Source of the DNA: Bradyrhizobium sp. NAS80.1
Lineage (GTDB): Bacteria > Pseudomonadota > Alphaproteobacteria > Rhizobiales > Xanthobacteraceae
Assembly: GCF_001908205.1 (NCBI RefSeq)
Contig: NZ_LGHL01000006.1
Coordinates: 47,295 to 111,294 of the forward strand
Reading direction: 5' to 3'
DNA: 64,000 nucleotides
Position numbers and translations under genes: made by a program. Below are positions 47,576-56,344 of the stretch, piece after piece. Each line of letters begins with the position of its first letter. Positions within the stretch are counted from its first letter, which is position 1. The notes beneath the pieces are model-generated. The model was not told the DNA's origin and did no database searches. It saw nothing but the letters and a program-made list of their open reading frames with translations.

Positions 47576-49282
47576 TCATTCGGCAGCGACGATTAACTGA
47601 GGCTGCGGCGCATCTGCGACGTCAGTGACACCTGACGGGATCGACGCCAGCAGCGAGCACGTATAGGGCTGCCGGGGATTGTCGAAGATGTCGGTGACGG
47701 TCCCGTGTTCGACAATGCGTCCGCGGTGCATCACCGAGACGGTGTGGGCGAGCTGGCGCACCAGGGCCAGGTCGTGGGAGACGAACACATAGGTCAGGCC
47801 CAGTTCGGCCTGTAGCGAGAGCAGCACCTCGACGATGTCGGCCTGGACGCTGACGTCGAGTGCGGAGGTGGGTTCGTCGAGCACGATCACGTCAGGCTTG
47901 AGCACGAGCGCGCGGGCGATGGCCACGCGCTGGCGTTGGCCGCCGGACAAGGCGCCGGGCTTGCGCGCGAGCAGATGCTGACCGAGCCCCACGTCGGCGA
48001 GAGCCTTATGCACGCGCTCGTCGCGCTCCTGGCCTGTGCCGATCCTGAACCGGTCGAGCGGCTCGCGGATCAGTTGCTCGACTTTCCAGGTCGGGTCGAG
48101 CGACGTGAAGGGATTTTGATAGATGAGCTGAAGGTGGCGCCAGGCCGCGCGCAGTTCGGTCGGAGATCGCCCGTTGAGCTGCTCGCCGGCGACGGTGATG
48201 GTCCCGGCATCGGGCTGTTCCAGCCCAAGCAGCAGCCGGATCGTCGTCGTCTTGCCCGAGCCGGACTCGCCCACCAGCGCGTGGGTGGTGCCGGCCGGGA
48301 CGCCGAATGACACGCTATCGACGGCTGTCAGCGTCTGGCCGTCGAGGGTGAAGGTCTTGGTGACGGCGCTGACCTCGATTTTCGGCGGCTCAGCCTTGGC
48401 GCGACGGAAGCCGGGGTCGCGCAGGCCGGCGTAGCGGTCGGGGTTGAGGGCCGGGACGTCGGCGTGCAGCTTCCTCGCATAGGTCGAGGCCGGCGAAGCG
48501 AAGACAGCGGTGGTCCTGCCGGTCTCCTGGACGATCCCGTCCTTGAGCACCACCAGCGTATCAGCCCGTTCGGCGGCGATCGCCAGATCGTGAGTGATGA
48601 GCAGCAGGCTGATACTCAGCTCGTCCTGAAGGCGCGAGAGCAGATCGAGGATCCGCTTCTGGATGGTGACGTCGAGCGCGGAGGTCGGCTCGTCCGCGAC
48701 CAGCAGCGATGGCCGGGGCAAAATCGCGAGGCCAATGAGCACGCGCTGGAGCATTCCACCGGACAGCTGATGCGGGTAGGAGTCGTAGACCCGCTGGGGA
48801 TTGTCGAGTCCGACCTGCGCGAGAATGTCCAGGATCAGCTGCTTGCGCATGGCCCTGTCGGGTTCGTCGAGGAGCGCGGCGGCCTCATGCGCCTGGGCGC
48901 CGATCGTGCGCACCGGATTGAGCGAGTTGCCGGGATCTTGCGGCACGAACCCGATGGCTCGTCCGCGCAGCGGCCGGAAGCCACGCTCGGGCATCCGCAG
49001 GATTTCCTGTCCATCGAACGAGACGCGACCGCTGGCGCGACTGCCGCTGGGGAGCAGCCGCAGTACCGCGCGGGCGATCGTCGACTTGCCGGAGCCGGAT
49101 TCTCCGATGAGGGCGAGGCTCTCGCCGCGGCCCAATTCGAATCCCACGTCGGTCACGACCTGATGCGCCCCGTAGGCGACCGAGAGGTCATCGACCTTAA
49201 GGAGAGGGATCGACCGCAGCGGCCGCGGCGCAGCGAATTCGGGACGGATGAGAGTGGAGGTCAGTCCGTCTTGCGGAGCCAT
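47576..49282 (-). CDS. ABC transporter ATP-binding protein, fused DppD-DppF type
   Basis: A two-cassette ATPase of about 568 residues. Each half has Walker A (GESGSGKST, GESGSGKTT) and a signature (LSGGMLQRVLIGLAIL and [15 protein letters not shown]), with Walker B LVADEPTSALD and IVLDEPTSALD. It drives a peptide/nickel-type importer. I choose ATG 49282 (MAPQDGLTS), which overlaps the DppC-type permease gene by 22 bp, as is usual for coupled genes; an upstream start at 49354 is less likely. It is the last gene of a four-gene operon running from 52798 to 47576. Confidence 0.92.
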   Translation of the reverse strand: MAPQDGLTSTLIRPEFAAPRPLRSIPLLKVDDLSVAYGAHQVVTDVGFELGRGESLALIGESGSGKSTIARAVLRLLPSGSRASGRVSFDGQEILRMPERGFRPLRGRAIGFVPQDPGNSLNPVRTIGAQAHEAAALLDEPDRAMRKQLILDILAQVGLDNPQRVYDSYPHQLSGGMLQRVLIGLAILPRPSLLVADEPTSALDVTIQKRILDLLSRLQDELSISLLLITHDLAIAAERADTLVVLKDGIVQETGRTTAVFASPASTYARKLHADVPALNPDRYAGLRDPGFRRAKAEPPKIEVSAVTKTFTLDGQTLTAVDSVSFGVPAGTTHALVGESGSGKTTTIRLLLGLEQPDAGTITVAGEQLNGRSPTELRAAWRHLQLIYQNPFTSLDPTWKVEQLIREPLDRFRIGTGQERDERVHKALADVGLGQHLLARKPGALSGGQRQRVAIARALVLKPDVIVLDEPTSALDVSVQADIVEVLLSLQAELGLTYVFVSHDLALVRQLAHTVSVMHRGRIVEHGTVTDIFDNPRQPYTCSLLASIPSGVTDVADAPQPQLIVAAE

Positions 49283-50100
49283 CGGCTGATCCTGTTCACG
49301 GAGAGGACGGTCGCGATCGTGAGGAAAGCCGGCGCGTAGACCAGCCACGGCCATTTCAGGTAGTCCTTGCCGATCGAGATCAGCAGGCCCCAGTCGGAGG
49401 CGGGCGGCGGATCGCCATAGCCGAGGAAGGCAAGGCTTGCGATCACCAGGATGGACAGGCCGAATTGCAGCACCGCAAGCGGCAACAGCGAACGCGACGC
49501 GTTCGGCAGCACGTGCCGCAGCAGGATGTGCCAGCGCGAGCCGCCGAGCAGGAACGATGACTCGACGAACGTCGCCTGCCTGATCTTGATGACCTCCGAG
49601 CGCATCACCCGCGCGAACACGGCGACCGCCGAGACGCCGGTCGCAATCGCCGCGTTCGTGGTGTCGAAGCCGATCGCAGTGACGACGATGACGGCCAGCA
49701 GGAAGTGCGGGATCGCCAGCAGCACGTCCACGAGGCGGGCGAACACGATATCCACCCAGCCGCCGAAGAAGCCCGACAGCAACCCGATCAGGCCGCCGGT
49801 GACGGCGGCGATGACGACCGCGATGAGCGCGCTCGTCACCGATGATGCCGTGCCATAGACCACGCGGGTGTAGAGATCGCGGCCGAGATGGTCAGTGCCG
49901 AACCAGTGCGCTGTGCCAGGAGCGAGCAGCTTGTCGGCGGGAATGCCATTGACGGGGCTCAGGCTCGTGAACAGGCCAGGTGCGAGCGACCAGGCGATCA
50001 CCAGCGCGATGATCACGAATGACACAGCGACGGTCGGCGGAACCCGGAGGGATGTAAGCCGGCGGCTTGCCGTAAGGTGCACGTCGGCGATGAGGCTCAT
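49261..50100 (-). CDS. ABC transporter permease, DppC/OppC-like
   Basis: A 279-residue permease with an N-terminal cytosolic stretch, a first helix (VAVSFVIIALVIAWSLAPGLF), the family mark HWFGTDHLGRDLYTRVVYGT, and the inner loop VMRSEVIKIRQATFVESSFLLGG. It pairs with the DppB-like permease upstream, whose stop overlaps this start (ATGA). Confidence 0.93.
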   Translation of the reverse strand: MSLIADVHLTASRRLTSLRVPPTVAVSFVIIALVIAWSLAPGLFTSLSPVNGIPADKLLAPGTAHWFGTDHLGRDLYTRVVYGTASSVTSALIAVVIAAVTGGLIGLLSGFFGGWVDIVFARLVDVLLAIPHFLLAVIVVTAIGFDTTNAAIATGVSAVAVFARVMRSEVIKIRQATFVESSFLLGGSRWHILLRHVLPNASRSLLPLAVLQFGLSILVIASLAFLGYGDPPPASDWGLLISIGKDYLKWPWLVYAPAFLTIATVLSVNRISRWLRKTD

Positions 50101-51107
50101 GATGTCACCGCCTGCGGCGTACCGGCCGAGCTGTCATCGGCTGTCGTCGGGCGATGTTTGGGTCCGCCGACGAGTTTCACGCGCGGGTCGAGCAGGGGAT
50201 AGACGAGGTCGGCAATCAGATTGACGAGCACGAACACGACGGCTGCCAGCGAGACCACGGCCTGCAGGACGGGGAGGTCCTGTGTGCTCACCGAACGCTG
50301 CACCAGGCTGCCGATGCCGGTGCGTCCAAACACAGTCTCGGTGATCAGCGAGCCGCCGAGCAGCTCGCCAATGGTGAGCGCGACGATGGTGACGACCGGG
50401 AGTGACGATGGCTTGAGCAGGTGCATCGCGAACAGCCGAAACTGCCCGAGGCCGCGGCCGCGCGCTACGGCGGCGTAGTCCTGTCCGGACTCGTGGTCGA
50501 GGTTCGCGATCAGCACCTCGGCGATCTGTGCGGAGATCGGGATGCCGAGCGCGATCGCCGCAAAAAATGTCGCCCAGAAGCTGTTGGGTGCGATCACACG
50601 GAAAAGACCGAGCTGGAAGCCGAAGACGTGGATCAGCACAAGGCCGATCACGAAATTGGGCACCGACAGGAACAACGATGGGAAGCCGCGCAGCAGGCCC
50701 TGCCCGAAGCGCTTGGGAAGAAACTGCGTGCCGTAGGCGATCGTCGCCGCCAGCAGCAGCGCGACGGCAAAGGCCGATGACGCCAGCACCAATGTGGAGG
50801 GGAGAACCTCGGCGATCAGGGTTGTCACCGGGCGGCTCGACCTCACCGACAGACCGAGATCGCCAGTCAGGAAATGGGAGAGCGACGTCCAGAGCTGGAC
50901 GAGAATCGGCTGGTCCAGCCCCTGGGCTGCGATGATCTGTCTGATCTCGTCCTCGGTGAAGCCGTTCTGGGGATCGCGCAGGACGTTGGTGATGGGGTCG
51001 CCCGGCAGGATGCTGACGACGACGAACGTGAAGACATAGGCGAGCAGGATGACGGCAAGGGCCTGGACGAGGCGCTTTGCGGCATAGCGCAGATAAGGAC
51101 CACTCAT
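50097..51107 (-). CDS. ABC transporter permease, DppB/OppB-like
   Basis: A 336-residue permease: a first helix RLVQALAVILLAYVFTFVVV, the family segment SILPGDPITNVLRDPQNG, DLGLSVRSSRPVTTLI in the periplasmic loop, DYAAVARGRGLGQFRLFAMHLLKPS as EAA-type loop, and ETVFGRTGIGSLVQRSV. It forms the membrane channel with the DppC-like protein. Confidence 0.93.
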   Translation of the reverse strand: MSGPYLRYAAKRLVQALAVILLAYVFTFVVVSILPGDPITNVLRDPQNGFTEDEIRQIIAAQGLDQPILVQLWTSLSHFLTGDLGLSVRSSRPVTTLIAEVLPSTLVLASSAFAVALLLAATIAYGTQFLPKRFGQGLLRGFPSLFLSVPNFVIGLVLIHVFGFQLGLFRVIAPNSFWATFFAAIALGIPISAQIAEVLIANLDHESGQDYAAVARGRGLGQFRLFAMHLLKPSSLPVVTIVALTIGELLGGSLITETVFGRTGIGSLVQRSVSTQDLPVLQAVVSLAAVVFVLVNLIADLVYPLLDPRVKLVGGPKHRPTTADDSSAGTPQAVTS

Positions 51108-51145
51108 GCCGGCGGCCTCGTCACATCGTTCGGGTGCACGGCGCC

Positions 51146-52798
51146 TTACTCGCTGATCGTCGCTGTGTAATAGCTGGCGTAGGCGACGCCGTTGTAGACT
51201 TCGCCCTTCAGCTTCGGCGATTGCACGTAGATGCGTTGGACGATCTGCGTGCGCGGTATGAAGTAGCCCTGCTCGAGGATATAGGTCTGCAGCTGGTCGA
51301 GCAGCGGGGCGCGGATCTGGGCGGAGCCGGCGCTGGCGATCTTGTCGCGGAGATCGTTGAGCTTCTTGTCGCTGTCGCCGAGGTTGAACCAGTTCTCGCC
51401 GTTGTTGGCGTCGGTGAGGATGCTGGCCACAGTGCCGGCGTCGATGAAGCTGCGGGTCACCTCGTAGGCCGGCACGGCCGGACCGCCGAACCTGACCTTC
51501 TCGCCGAATGTCACGACGTCGTAGGCACGGATGAAGACTCTCCAGCCGATCTTGCCGAGCTGCTGGGCGATCAACTCGTCAATCGCCTTCGCGGTCGCAA
51601 GGTAAGGGTTGGGGTAGAGCGTCAGCGAAAGCTGCTTGCCGTCCTTGGAACGGATCCCCTTGGAATCCTTGGTCCAGCCCGCTTCGTCCAGAAGCTTCTC
51701 GGCCTTGCCGGGATTATAGGCCAGGAGATCGCTGTGGTCGGTCGCACCGGGAACGTTGCTCTGGATGAACGACGTCGCGAGCTTCCAGTCGGGTGTGTAG
51801 ACGGTGTCGATGATCTCCTGCCGGTTGATGGCCGCCTGGAGCGCCTGGCGGACATTCGAATCGTTGTAGGGTTCGAGCTTGGTGTTGATCGCGAGGCCGT
51901 TGACGAAGCCGAGATAGCGCGGGGTCGCGGTGATGAAGCCAGCTTCCTTGAGAGACTTCAATTCCTGCGGGGAGGGGCTGTAGGCCACATCGGCTTGGCC
52001 GGACTGAACGGCGGCGACCCGCAGCGATGGCTCGCTCACCAGCTTGTAGGTGATCGAGTCGAGGAATGCTGGGCCGGTGTGGCCGACGGCAGCAGGCCCC
52101 CAATTGTAGTCCTTGCGCTTCACCAGCTTGACGAAGTCGCCCTCTTTCCAGGAATCGACCACATACGGGCCGCTGCCGGATGTCTTGGAAAGATCGGCCT
52201 GCTGCGCGGCGGGCTGCGCGACGGTCTTCGGTGAGATCAGAATCGAGCCGTGGTAGCCCAGCGTCGGGATGAAGCCAAGCGTCGGCGCCTTGAACAAGAC
52301 CTTCACAGTGGTCGCGTCAACCGCCTCGGCGCGGTCGTAAGTCTTCGGGAACAGGCCAATCGGGTTAATGCCCTCGTTCTTCCGGCCGGCATACCAGATG
52401 TCGAGATTGGCGACGACGGCCGCAGCGTCGAGCGGGCTGCCGTCGGAGAAGGTCACGCCCTTCTTGAGGTGGAGCGTGAACTGGGTGGCGTCGTCGTTCT
52501 GCTCCCAGCGCTCGGCGATCCAGGGGCTGACCTTGCCGTCAGCATCGACGTAGACGAGCTTGTCGGTGACGTGGCCCCAGATGTGGCCCTGGAAGCTGGA
52601 GATGGCGCTGTTGTTCGGGATCCAGGTGCTGCCGAGCGAGTCGATGAGAAAGGTAATGTTGCCGCCGTTTTGCGCACGACCGGCACTTTGAACTGGCGAC
52701 AGGCCCGCCATGACCGTCAATGCGGCGGCTGCCGCCAGGGAAGTTGCAGCCAGCAGGCGGCGCCGGGAGAGCAATAGCGAGGAGAAGCGAACGGTCAT
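51146..52798 (-). CDS. ABC transporter substrate-binding protein, DppA/OppA family
   Basis: A 550-residue SBP family 5 protein with a long leader containing RRRLLAATSLAAAAALTVM (possible Tat signal), then ITFLIDSLGSTWIPNN, DKLVYVDADGKVSPWIAERW, FTLHLKKGVTFSDGSPLDAAAV and GSGPYVVDSW. Start ATG 52798 is preferred over an earlier one at 52831. The substrate (peptide, nickel chelate or opine-like compound) is unknown. It is the first gene of the importer operon and the last functional gene before the second junction. Confidence 0.92.
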   Translation of the reverse strand: MTVRFSSLLLSRRRLLAATSLAAAAALTVMAGLSPVQSAGRAQNGGNITFLIDSLGSTWIPNNSAISSFQGHIWGHVTDKLVYVDADGKVSPWIAERWEQNDDATQFTLHLKKGVTFSDGSPLDAAAVVANLDIWYAGRKNEGINPIGLFPKTYDRAEAVDATTVKVLFKAPTLGFIPTLGYHGSILISPKTVAQPAAQQADLSKTSGSGPYVVDSWKEGDFVKLVKRKDYNWGPAAVGHTGPAFLDSITYKLVSEPSLRVAAVQSGQADVAYSPSPQELKSLKEAGFITATPRYLGFVNGLAINTKLEPYNDSNVRQALQAAINRQEIIDTVYTPDWKLATSFIQSNVPGATDHSDLLAYNPGKAEKLLDEAGWTKDSKGIRSKDGKQLSLTLYPNPYLATAKAIDELIAQQLGKIGWRVFIRAYDVVTFGEKVRFGGPAVPAYEVTRSFIDAGTVASILTDANNGENWFNLGDSDKKLNDLRDKIASAGSAQIRAPLLDQLQTYILEQGYFIPRTQIVQRIYVQSPKLKGEVYNGVAYASYYTATISE

Positions 52799-53529
52799 GG
52801 ATAACCCCTGGTGATTGATGTCGTCTGGCACATCACGGTTGCCGCGGCGATGCTTCGATACGATCGGCGTTTCCGCTTAGGAGAAGCGAAACGAACAGAC
52901 CTGGCCATTCCAAATTTCGCTTGAGACGAGCAACAAATACCTCGGCGCCGAGGCAATCGGCGCGACAGCCATTTTGTCGTCAGCGCAAATGCGCGCGATC
53001 GAGTTCAGCTTGGATGCGATTCTTCCAGTTCGCAAAATCACGTGGAGCATCACCGCATTGAAAAGACATTCTGCAAAATCCCGAGCAAGGTAGAACGCCA
53101 CTGATGTCGATGCACGAAATATGAATTTTGCTACCATCGAATTGCGCGACGGAGTTTGCGAAGGTGGCACTGTCTCAGGTGAGGCGGAGTAAGTTCGATT
53201 TCGGGAACGAGACTACACCAACGGCTTCGCGCAAACACTGAGCGAACCATCGTAGACCGGGTCGGCTGGAGCCTCTTGGCAGGCTGAAGCCTTCGGCCTT
53301 CGCACCTTTGACCGACGTCGACCTAGGCGCACGGGGGAAGTGGAGGCGTGTGCACACCTGGTTCTCGTGTGCAAGACGTGTGCACCGAGAATCCGAAATC
53401 GCGATTTTCGCTTCCATTTCGAGCCTGGAAAAGCCTAGAAGAGCCGGGTTGGGGAAATGTGGTCGAGCGGAATTTCTCAGTCGGTCCAATAACATAGAGG
53501 ACTGATCGAGCTGGAAATAGATCAATGAT
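52799..53529. other. Right end of the sulfur island: gene-poor region with GTGTGCAC arm repeats
   Basis: About 730 bp with no convincing gene; a minus-strand frame at 52877-53170 has no family similarity. The right part holds GTGTGCAC at 53348-53355 and 53378-53385, with the variant GTGTGCAA at 53367-53374. These are the same octamers found beside attachment sites 1 and 3. The last pair again has an 11-bp period. Confidence 0.6.
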
Positions 53530-53589
53530 ATGAATGACTTGCGCTGGAAATTTTCTACGGCCCCGATGACGGGTTGGAGCGAGAGATAA
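53530..53589 (+). other. dusA-type attachment site 2 (displaced 5' end of a dusA-like gene)
   Basis: An ATG at 53530 opens a 19-codon frame, MNDLRWKFSTAPMTGWSER then stop, diverged from the DusA N-terminus RFSVAPMMDW at the same register as sites 1 and 3. It keeps the GGTTGGAGCGAGAGA core and the same orientation. The next bases run into an LrgB gene lacking its 5' half, so this is a recombination junction between two elements. Confidence 0.68.
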
Positions 53590-53604
53590 ATTGTTGGCTT
53601 TGCA

Positions 53605-54069
53605 ATGCCGATCTACGAGCAGCGTGCGATCATCCGAAAGCACTGGCCGATTCTTATGGCCGGTGTGCTGGCAGGCAGTCTCACTGCCATGGTGACGGCT
53701 TGGGTATTCGCGGGGATGCTCGGCCTTGACCACGCTCTGCGACTGAGCCTGTTACCGCGCTCCATAAGCACGCCCTTTGCTATGATCGTTTCCGAGGACA
53801 TTGGCGGCGCGCCCGATCTCACGGCAGTCTTCGTTGTCCTCACGGGCTTTTTTGGCGCCGCGTTGGGAGATGTGGTGCTCACGACGCTGCCAATCCGTTC
53901 GAGCCTCGCACGGGGCGCTCTGCTCGGCATGAGCGCTCACGGTGCCGGCGCGGCCAAGGCTCACGAAATCGGTGGTGAGGAAGGCTCGATTGCCGGTTTG
54001 GTCATGGTGCTCGTGGGTCTGTTGAACGTCTTGGCAGCTCCTCTGCTGGCCATTTGTCTGCCACGTTGA
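53605..54069 (+). pseudogene. LrgB family protein, N-terminally truncated
   Basis: The frame starting near the junction reads GFAMPIYEQRAIIRKHWPIL, then RSISTPFAMIVSEDIGGAPDLTAVFVV, ARGALLGMSAHGAGAAKAHEIGGEEGSIAGLV. This is the C-terminal two thirds of LrgB/CidB-type murein hydrolase regulators (membrane proteins of about 230 residues). Only 154 residues remain, and similarity begins within about 10 bp of the dusA-type fragment, so integration or recombination probably cut the gene. Membrane helices remain but function is doubtful. Confidence 0.78.
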
Positions 54070-54203
54070 AGAGGGCATGACCCGCACGCGCTGGATCCGG
54101 ACGAAGCGGCCCGGCCCGCATCCGTCCTAACCTTCTACAAGTGTTGCCTCGACCAAATCTTCCGACTGAGAGTTTACGCAGCCTTGATCCAGGTGCGTCC
54201 CCG

Positions 54204-54584
54204 TCACGACGAGGCGGGTTGACCCTCCAAATGTGTGAAGTGGATGTCGAAGGGCTTATTTGTGATGAAGAGAAACGTCACGTCGTCCGTTTCCGTCGCA
54301 CCATGCGATTGAACCATCCCCTCGGGAAACCAGACGAACGTGCCCGGACCATATTCCCCCGCATGCGTCCGGAGTATTCCATCAAGGACGTATATTCCGT
54401 GTGAGCAACTGTGCCAGTGCGAAATGGTCGTGTAACCCGCCGGGTATTTGATCTTCCAGATCGCGACACCTGTCTTGTCATCGACCTTGCAAGTCTTGAG
54501 CGGAAGCTTCCCATTGATCTCTGGAACATCCAGGATGTCCCAGCCGATCTTGTTTGTGTCGAGCGCAAAATAACCGGCGGTCAT
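54204..54584 (-). CDS. Cupin domain-containing protein
   Basis: A 126-residue single cupin: TTISHWHSCSHGIYVLDGILRTHAG (metal-binding His-x-His and the Gly of motif 1, with an unusual Cys between) and GTFVWFPEGMVQSHGATETDD (motif 2 His). It resembles ChrR-type cupins or small dioxygenase-like proteins. It is the last gene on the minus strand after the Nit1C genes, separated by 167 bp, so may be a cluster accessory. It is not part of the usual Nit1C set. Confidence 0.85.
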   Translation of the reverse strand: MTAGYFALDTNKIGWDILDVPEINGKLPLKTCKVDDKTGVAIWKIKYPAGYTTISHWHSCSHGIYVLDGILRTHAGEYGPGTFVWFPEGMVQSHGATETDDVTFLFITNKPFDIHFTHLEGQPASS

Positions 54585-54751
54585 CGTTGGTCTCCTCTTA
54601 CAAAGTGGATTGAAGTCGCGAGGGGAAGACGTTTCTCCTCGCCATTCGTCGTGCTACGACGAGTTCGTGGCGGTCAGGCGATCAAGATCTTCGAGAGGGT
54701 CGCGCTGACGACCGCTCAATACCCTGCGGCCGGTATTCTGTGGGCTGGGAC

Positions 54752-56044
54752 TTACACGGCTTCCTTTGTCATCTGACGTCTGCCGGCATGACGCGTATCG
54801 TCGCGTGATGCACTCGATCGCTCTTTGATGTGATCTACGACAAACTCTGCGTCGCGACCGACGCCGATGAAGCGGCCCGAGCCCCAGGTGTACAGCCAAG
54901 GCAGCCCAATCACGTAAACCCCGTCGACGGAGGTAATGCCTCGCTTGTGCGTTGGATAACCTGTGCCGTCGAACATCGGCAGGTCGACCCAGGACCAGTC
55001 TGACAGAAAGCCTGTCGTCCAAATGATGCTGGTGATGCCGGCCGTCGCAAGATCGAGCTCGGCAGGCGTTGCGGCCGGAGACCATACCGGTTCGTAGTGA
55101 GGCGTTTGCGGGGCCTCGATTCCGTTCTTGGCGATGTGGTCATCGATCAGGCGACAGATGCCATTATAGACCCGATCCGCATTGTCGAGGCTGGCCTGAA
55201 GATCGTCGCTGAGCTGCAACCTGGTCCCTCGGCCGTCCTTGAGGCGGCCATAGAGCTTCATGCCTTCGAGGGCGAATTTACGAAGGTCAATATCGCGTCC
55301 GCCATCGCGTCCGGTGAGGTAGTGGTTGGCGTTCTTGCGAACACCCTCCTTGAGCGAATGCTGGTCTACCGGAAGTTCGTATTGGCCGAGATCATCGAGC
55401 CAATCGACAGCGTCCCGGCCGCGATAGAAGCGGGGGCAGCGTGGCGCGCTGCCGACGACAAGATGTACCTTGCGTCCGGCAAGATGCAGGTCTTCCGCGA
55501 TCTGGCAGCCAGATTGCCCGCTTCCGACCACGAGAATTTCGCCCTGTGGCAGCTGATCCGGATTCCGGTAGGCCGACGAGTGGATCTGCTTGATGGCTGG
55601 ATCGAGCCGGTCCGCGAACGAGGGTATCTTGGGGGCGTGATAACCGCCCACGGCCAGTACGACGCGATCGGCGGAGATCTCTCCCGCGGTCGTCTGAAGA
55701 GTGAAGCCATCGTTAGCCTGCTTGAGACGAGTGACAGCAACACCTTCCCGGACCGGGGCATCGATATGTTTCGCAAAACTCTCGACGTAGCTGACAATCT
55801 CGTCGCGCAGCATGAAACCGTGAGGATCGTTGCCGGCGTAGGGAAAGCCGGGAAGCTGGCACTGCCAATTCGGCGTCACCAGGCAGAACGCGTCCCAGCG
55901 CTGCGTCTTCCAGGAATGGGCGATGCTGTTCTTTTCCAGTACTACATGCCGGATCCCGTGCGTCTTGAGCTGCGCGCTTATCGCAAGGCCGGCCTGTCCG
56001 CCGCCGATCACGACGACTGGAAAGTGAGTGTGAAGGTCAGACAT
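54752..56044 (-). CDS. nitH: MSMEG_0569 family flavin-dependent oxidoreductase (Nit1C cluster)
   Basis: A 430-residue flavoprotein monooxygenase-like protein: FPVVVIGGGQAGLAISAQLK (FAD), WKTQRWDAFCLVTPNWQCQLPGF, a second Rossmann GEILVVGSGQSGCQIAEDLH and TSIIWTTGFLSDWSWVDLP. The MSMEG_0569 family occurs almost only with the Nit6803-type nitrilase and its companions. Its role in the pathway is not established. It starts 12 bp after the MSMEG_0570-family gene. Confidence 0.92.
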   Translation of the reverse strand: MSDLHTHFPVVVIGGGQAGLAISAQLKTHGIRHVVLEKNSIAHSWKTQRWDAFCLVTPNWQCQLPGFPYAGNDPHGFMLRDEIVSYVESFAKHIDAPVREGVAVTRLKQANDGFTLQTTAGEISADRVVLAVGGYHAPKIPSFADRLDPAIKQIHSSAYRNPDQLPQGEILVVGSGQSGCQIAEDLHLAGRKVHLVVGSAPRCPRFYRGRDAVDWLDDLGQYELPVDQHSLKEGVRKNANHYLTGRDGGRDIDLRKFALEGMKLYGRLKDGRGTRLQLSDDLQASLDNADRVYNGICRLIDDHIAKNGIEAPQTPHYEPVWSPAATPAELDLATAGITSIIWTTGFLSDWSWVDLPMFDGTGYPTHKRGITSVDGVYVIGLPWLYTWGSGRFIGVGRDAEFVVDHIKERSSASRDDTRHAGRRQMTKEAV

Positions 56045-56056
56045 GGGCAGCTCCTG

Positions 56057-56344
56057 TTATTCCTCAAACGAGATGATGGTGACGGACGCTCCGGGCACGA
56101 TCTCGAACCGAGCAGCCGTTTCTTCGATCTGCGCGAGCTGGTCGTGCGCGAGCGAGCAGTAAAAGCCGTACTTCTCACGCACCCGCTCCGCTGCGATCCT
56201 CAGCGCGGTGCGGCTGCGTTCGCGGAAATCAGCGAGCGAATAGGTCGTGCCGGGGACGAAGTGATCCTTGATGACGAGCGAGGGCGAGTAGCAGACCTCG
56301 ATGCTCTCATCGGGCCAGCGCACGTGAAACCGCATCTCAGGCAT
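56057..56344 (-). CDS. nitG: MSMEG_0570 family nitrogen starvation response protein (Nit1C cluster)
   Basis: A 95-residue protein beginning MPEMRFHVRWPDESIEVCYSPSLV, then FVPGTTYSLADFRERSRTAL and a C-terminal half rich in helix formers. This is a small family of unknown function found only in Nit1C clusters. ATG 56344 is chosen because it overlaps the glycosyltransferase stop (56337) and gives the family N-terminus. The symbol follows the Pseudomonas nit1C naming and is tentative. Confidence 0.85.
   Translation of the reverse strand: MPEMRFHVRWPDESIEVCYSPSLVIKDHFVPGTTYSLADFRERSRTALRIAAERVREKYGFYCSLAHDQLAQIEETAARFEIVPGASVTIISFEE

Noticed and set aside
52877..53170. A 97-codon minus-strand frame after the DppA-type gene
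   Set aside because: No family similarity, no clear ribosome binding site and atypical composition; it lies in the gene-poor element end.
53340..53390. A tRNA or small RNA hairpin at the GTGTGCAC cluster
   Set aside because: The repeats are mostly direct and 11 bp apart, and recur only next to dusA-type cores, so recombinase arm sites explain them better.
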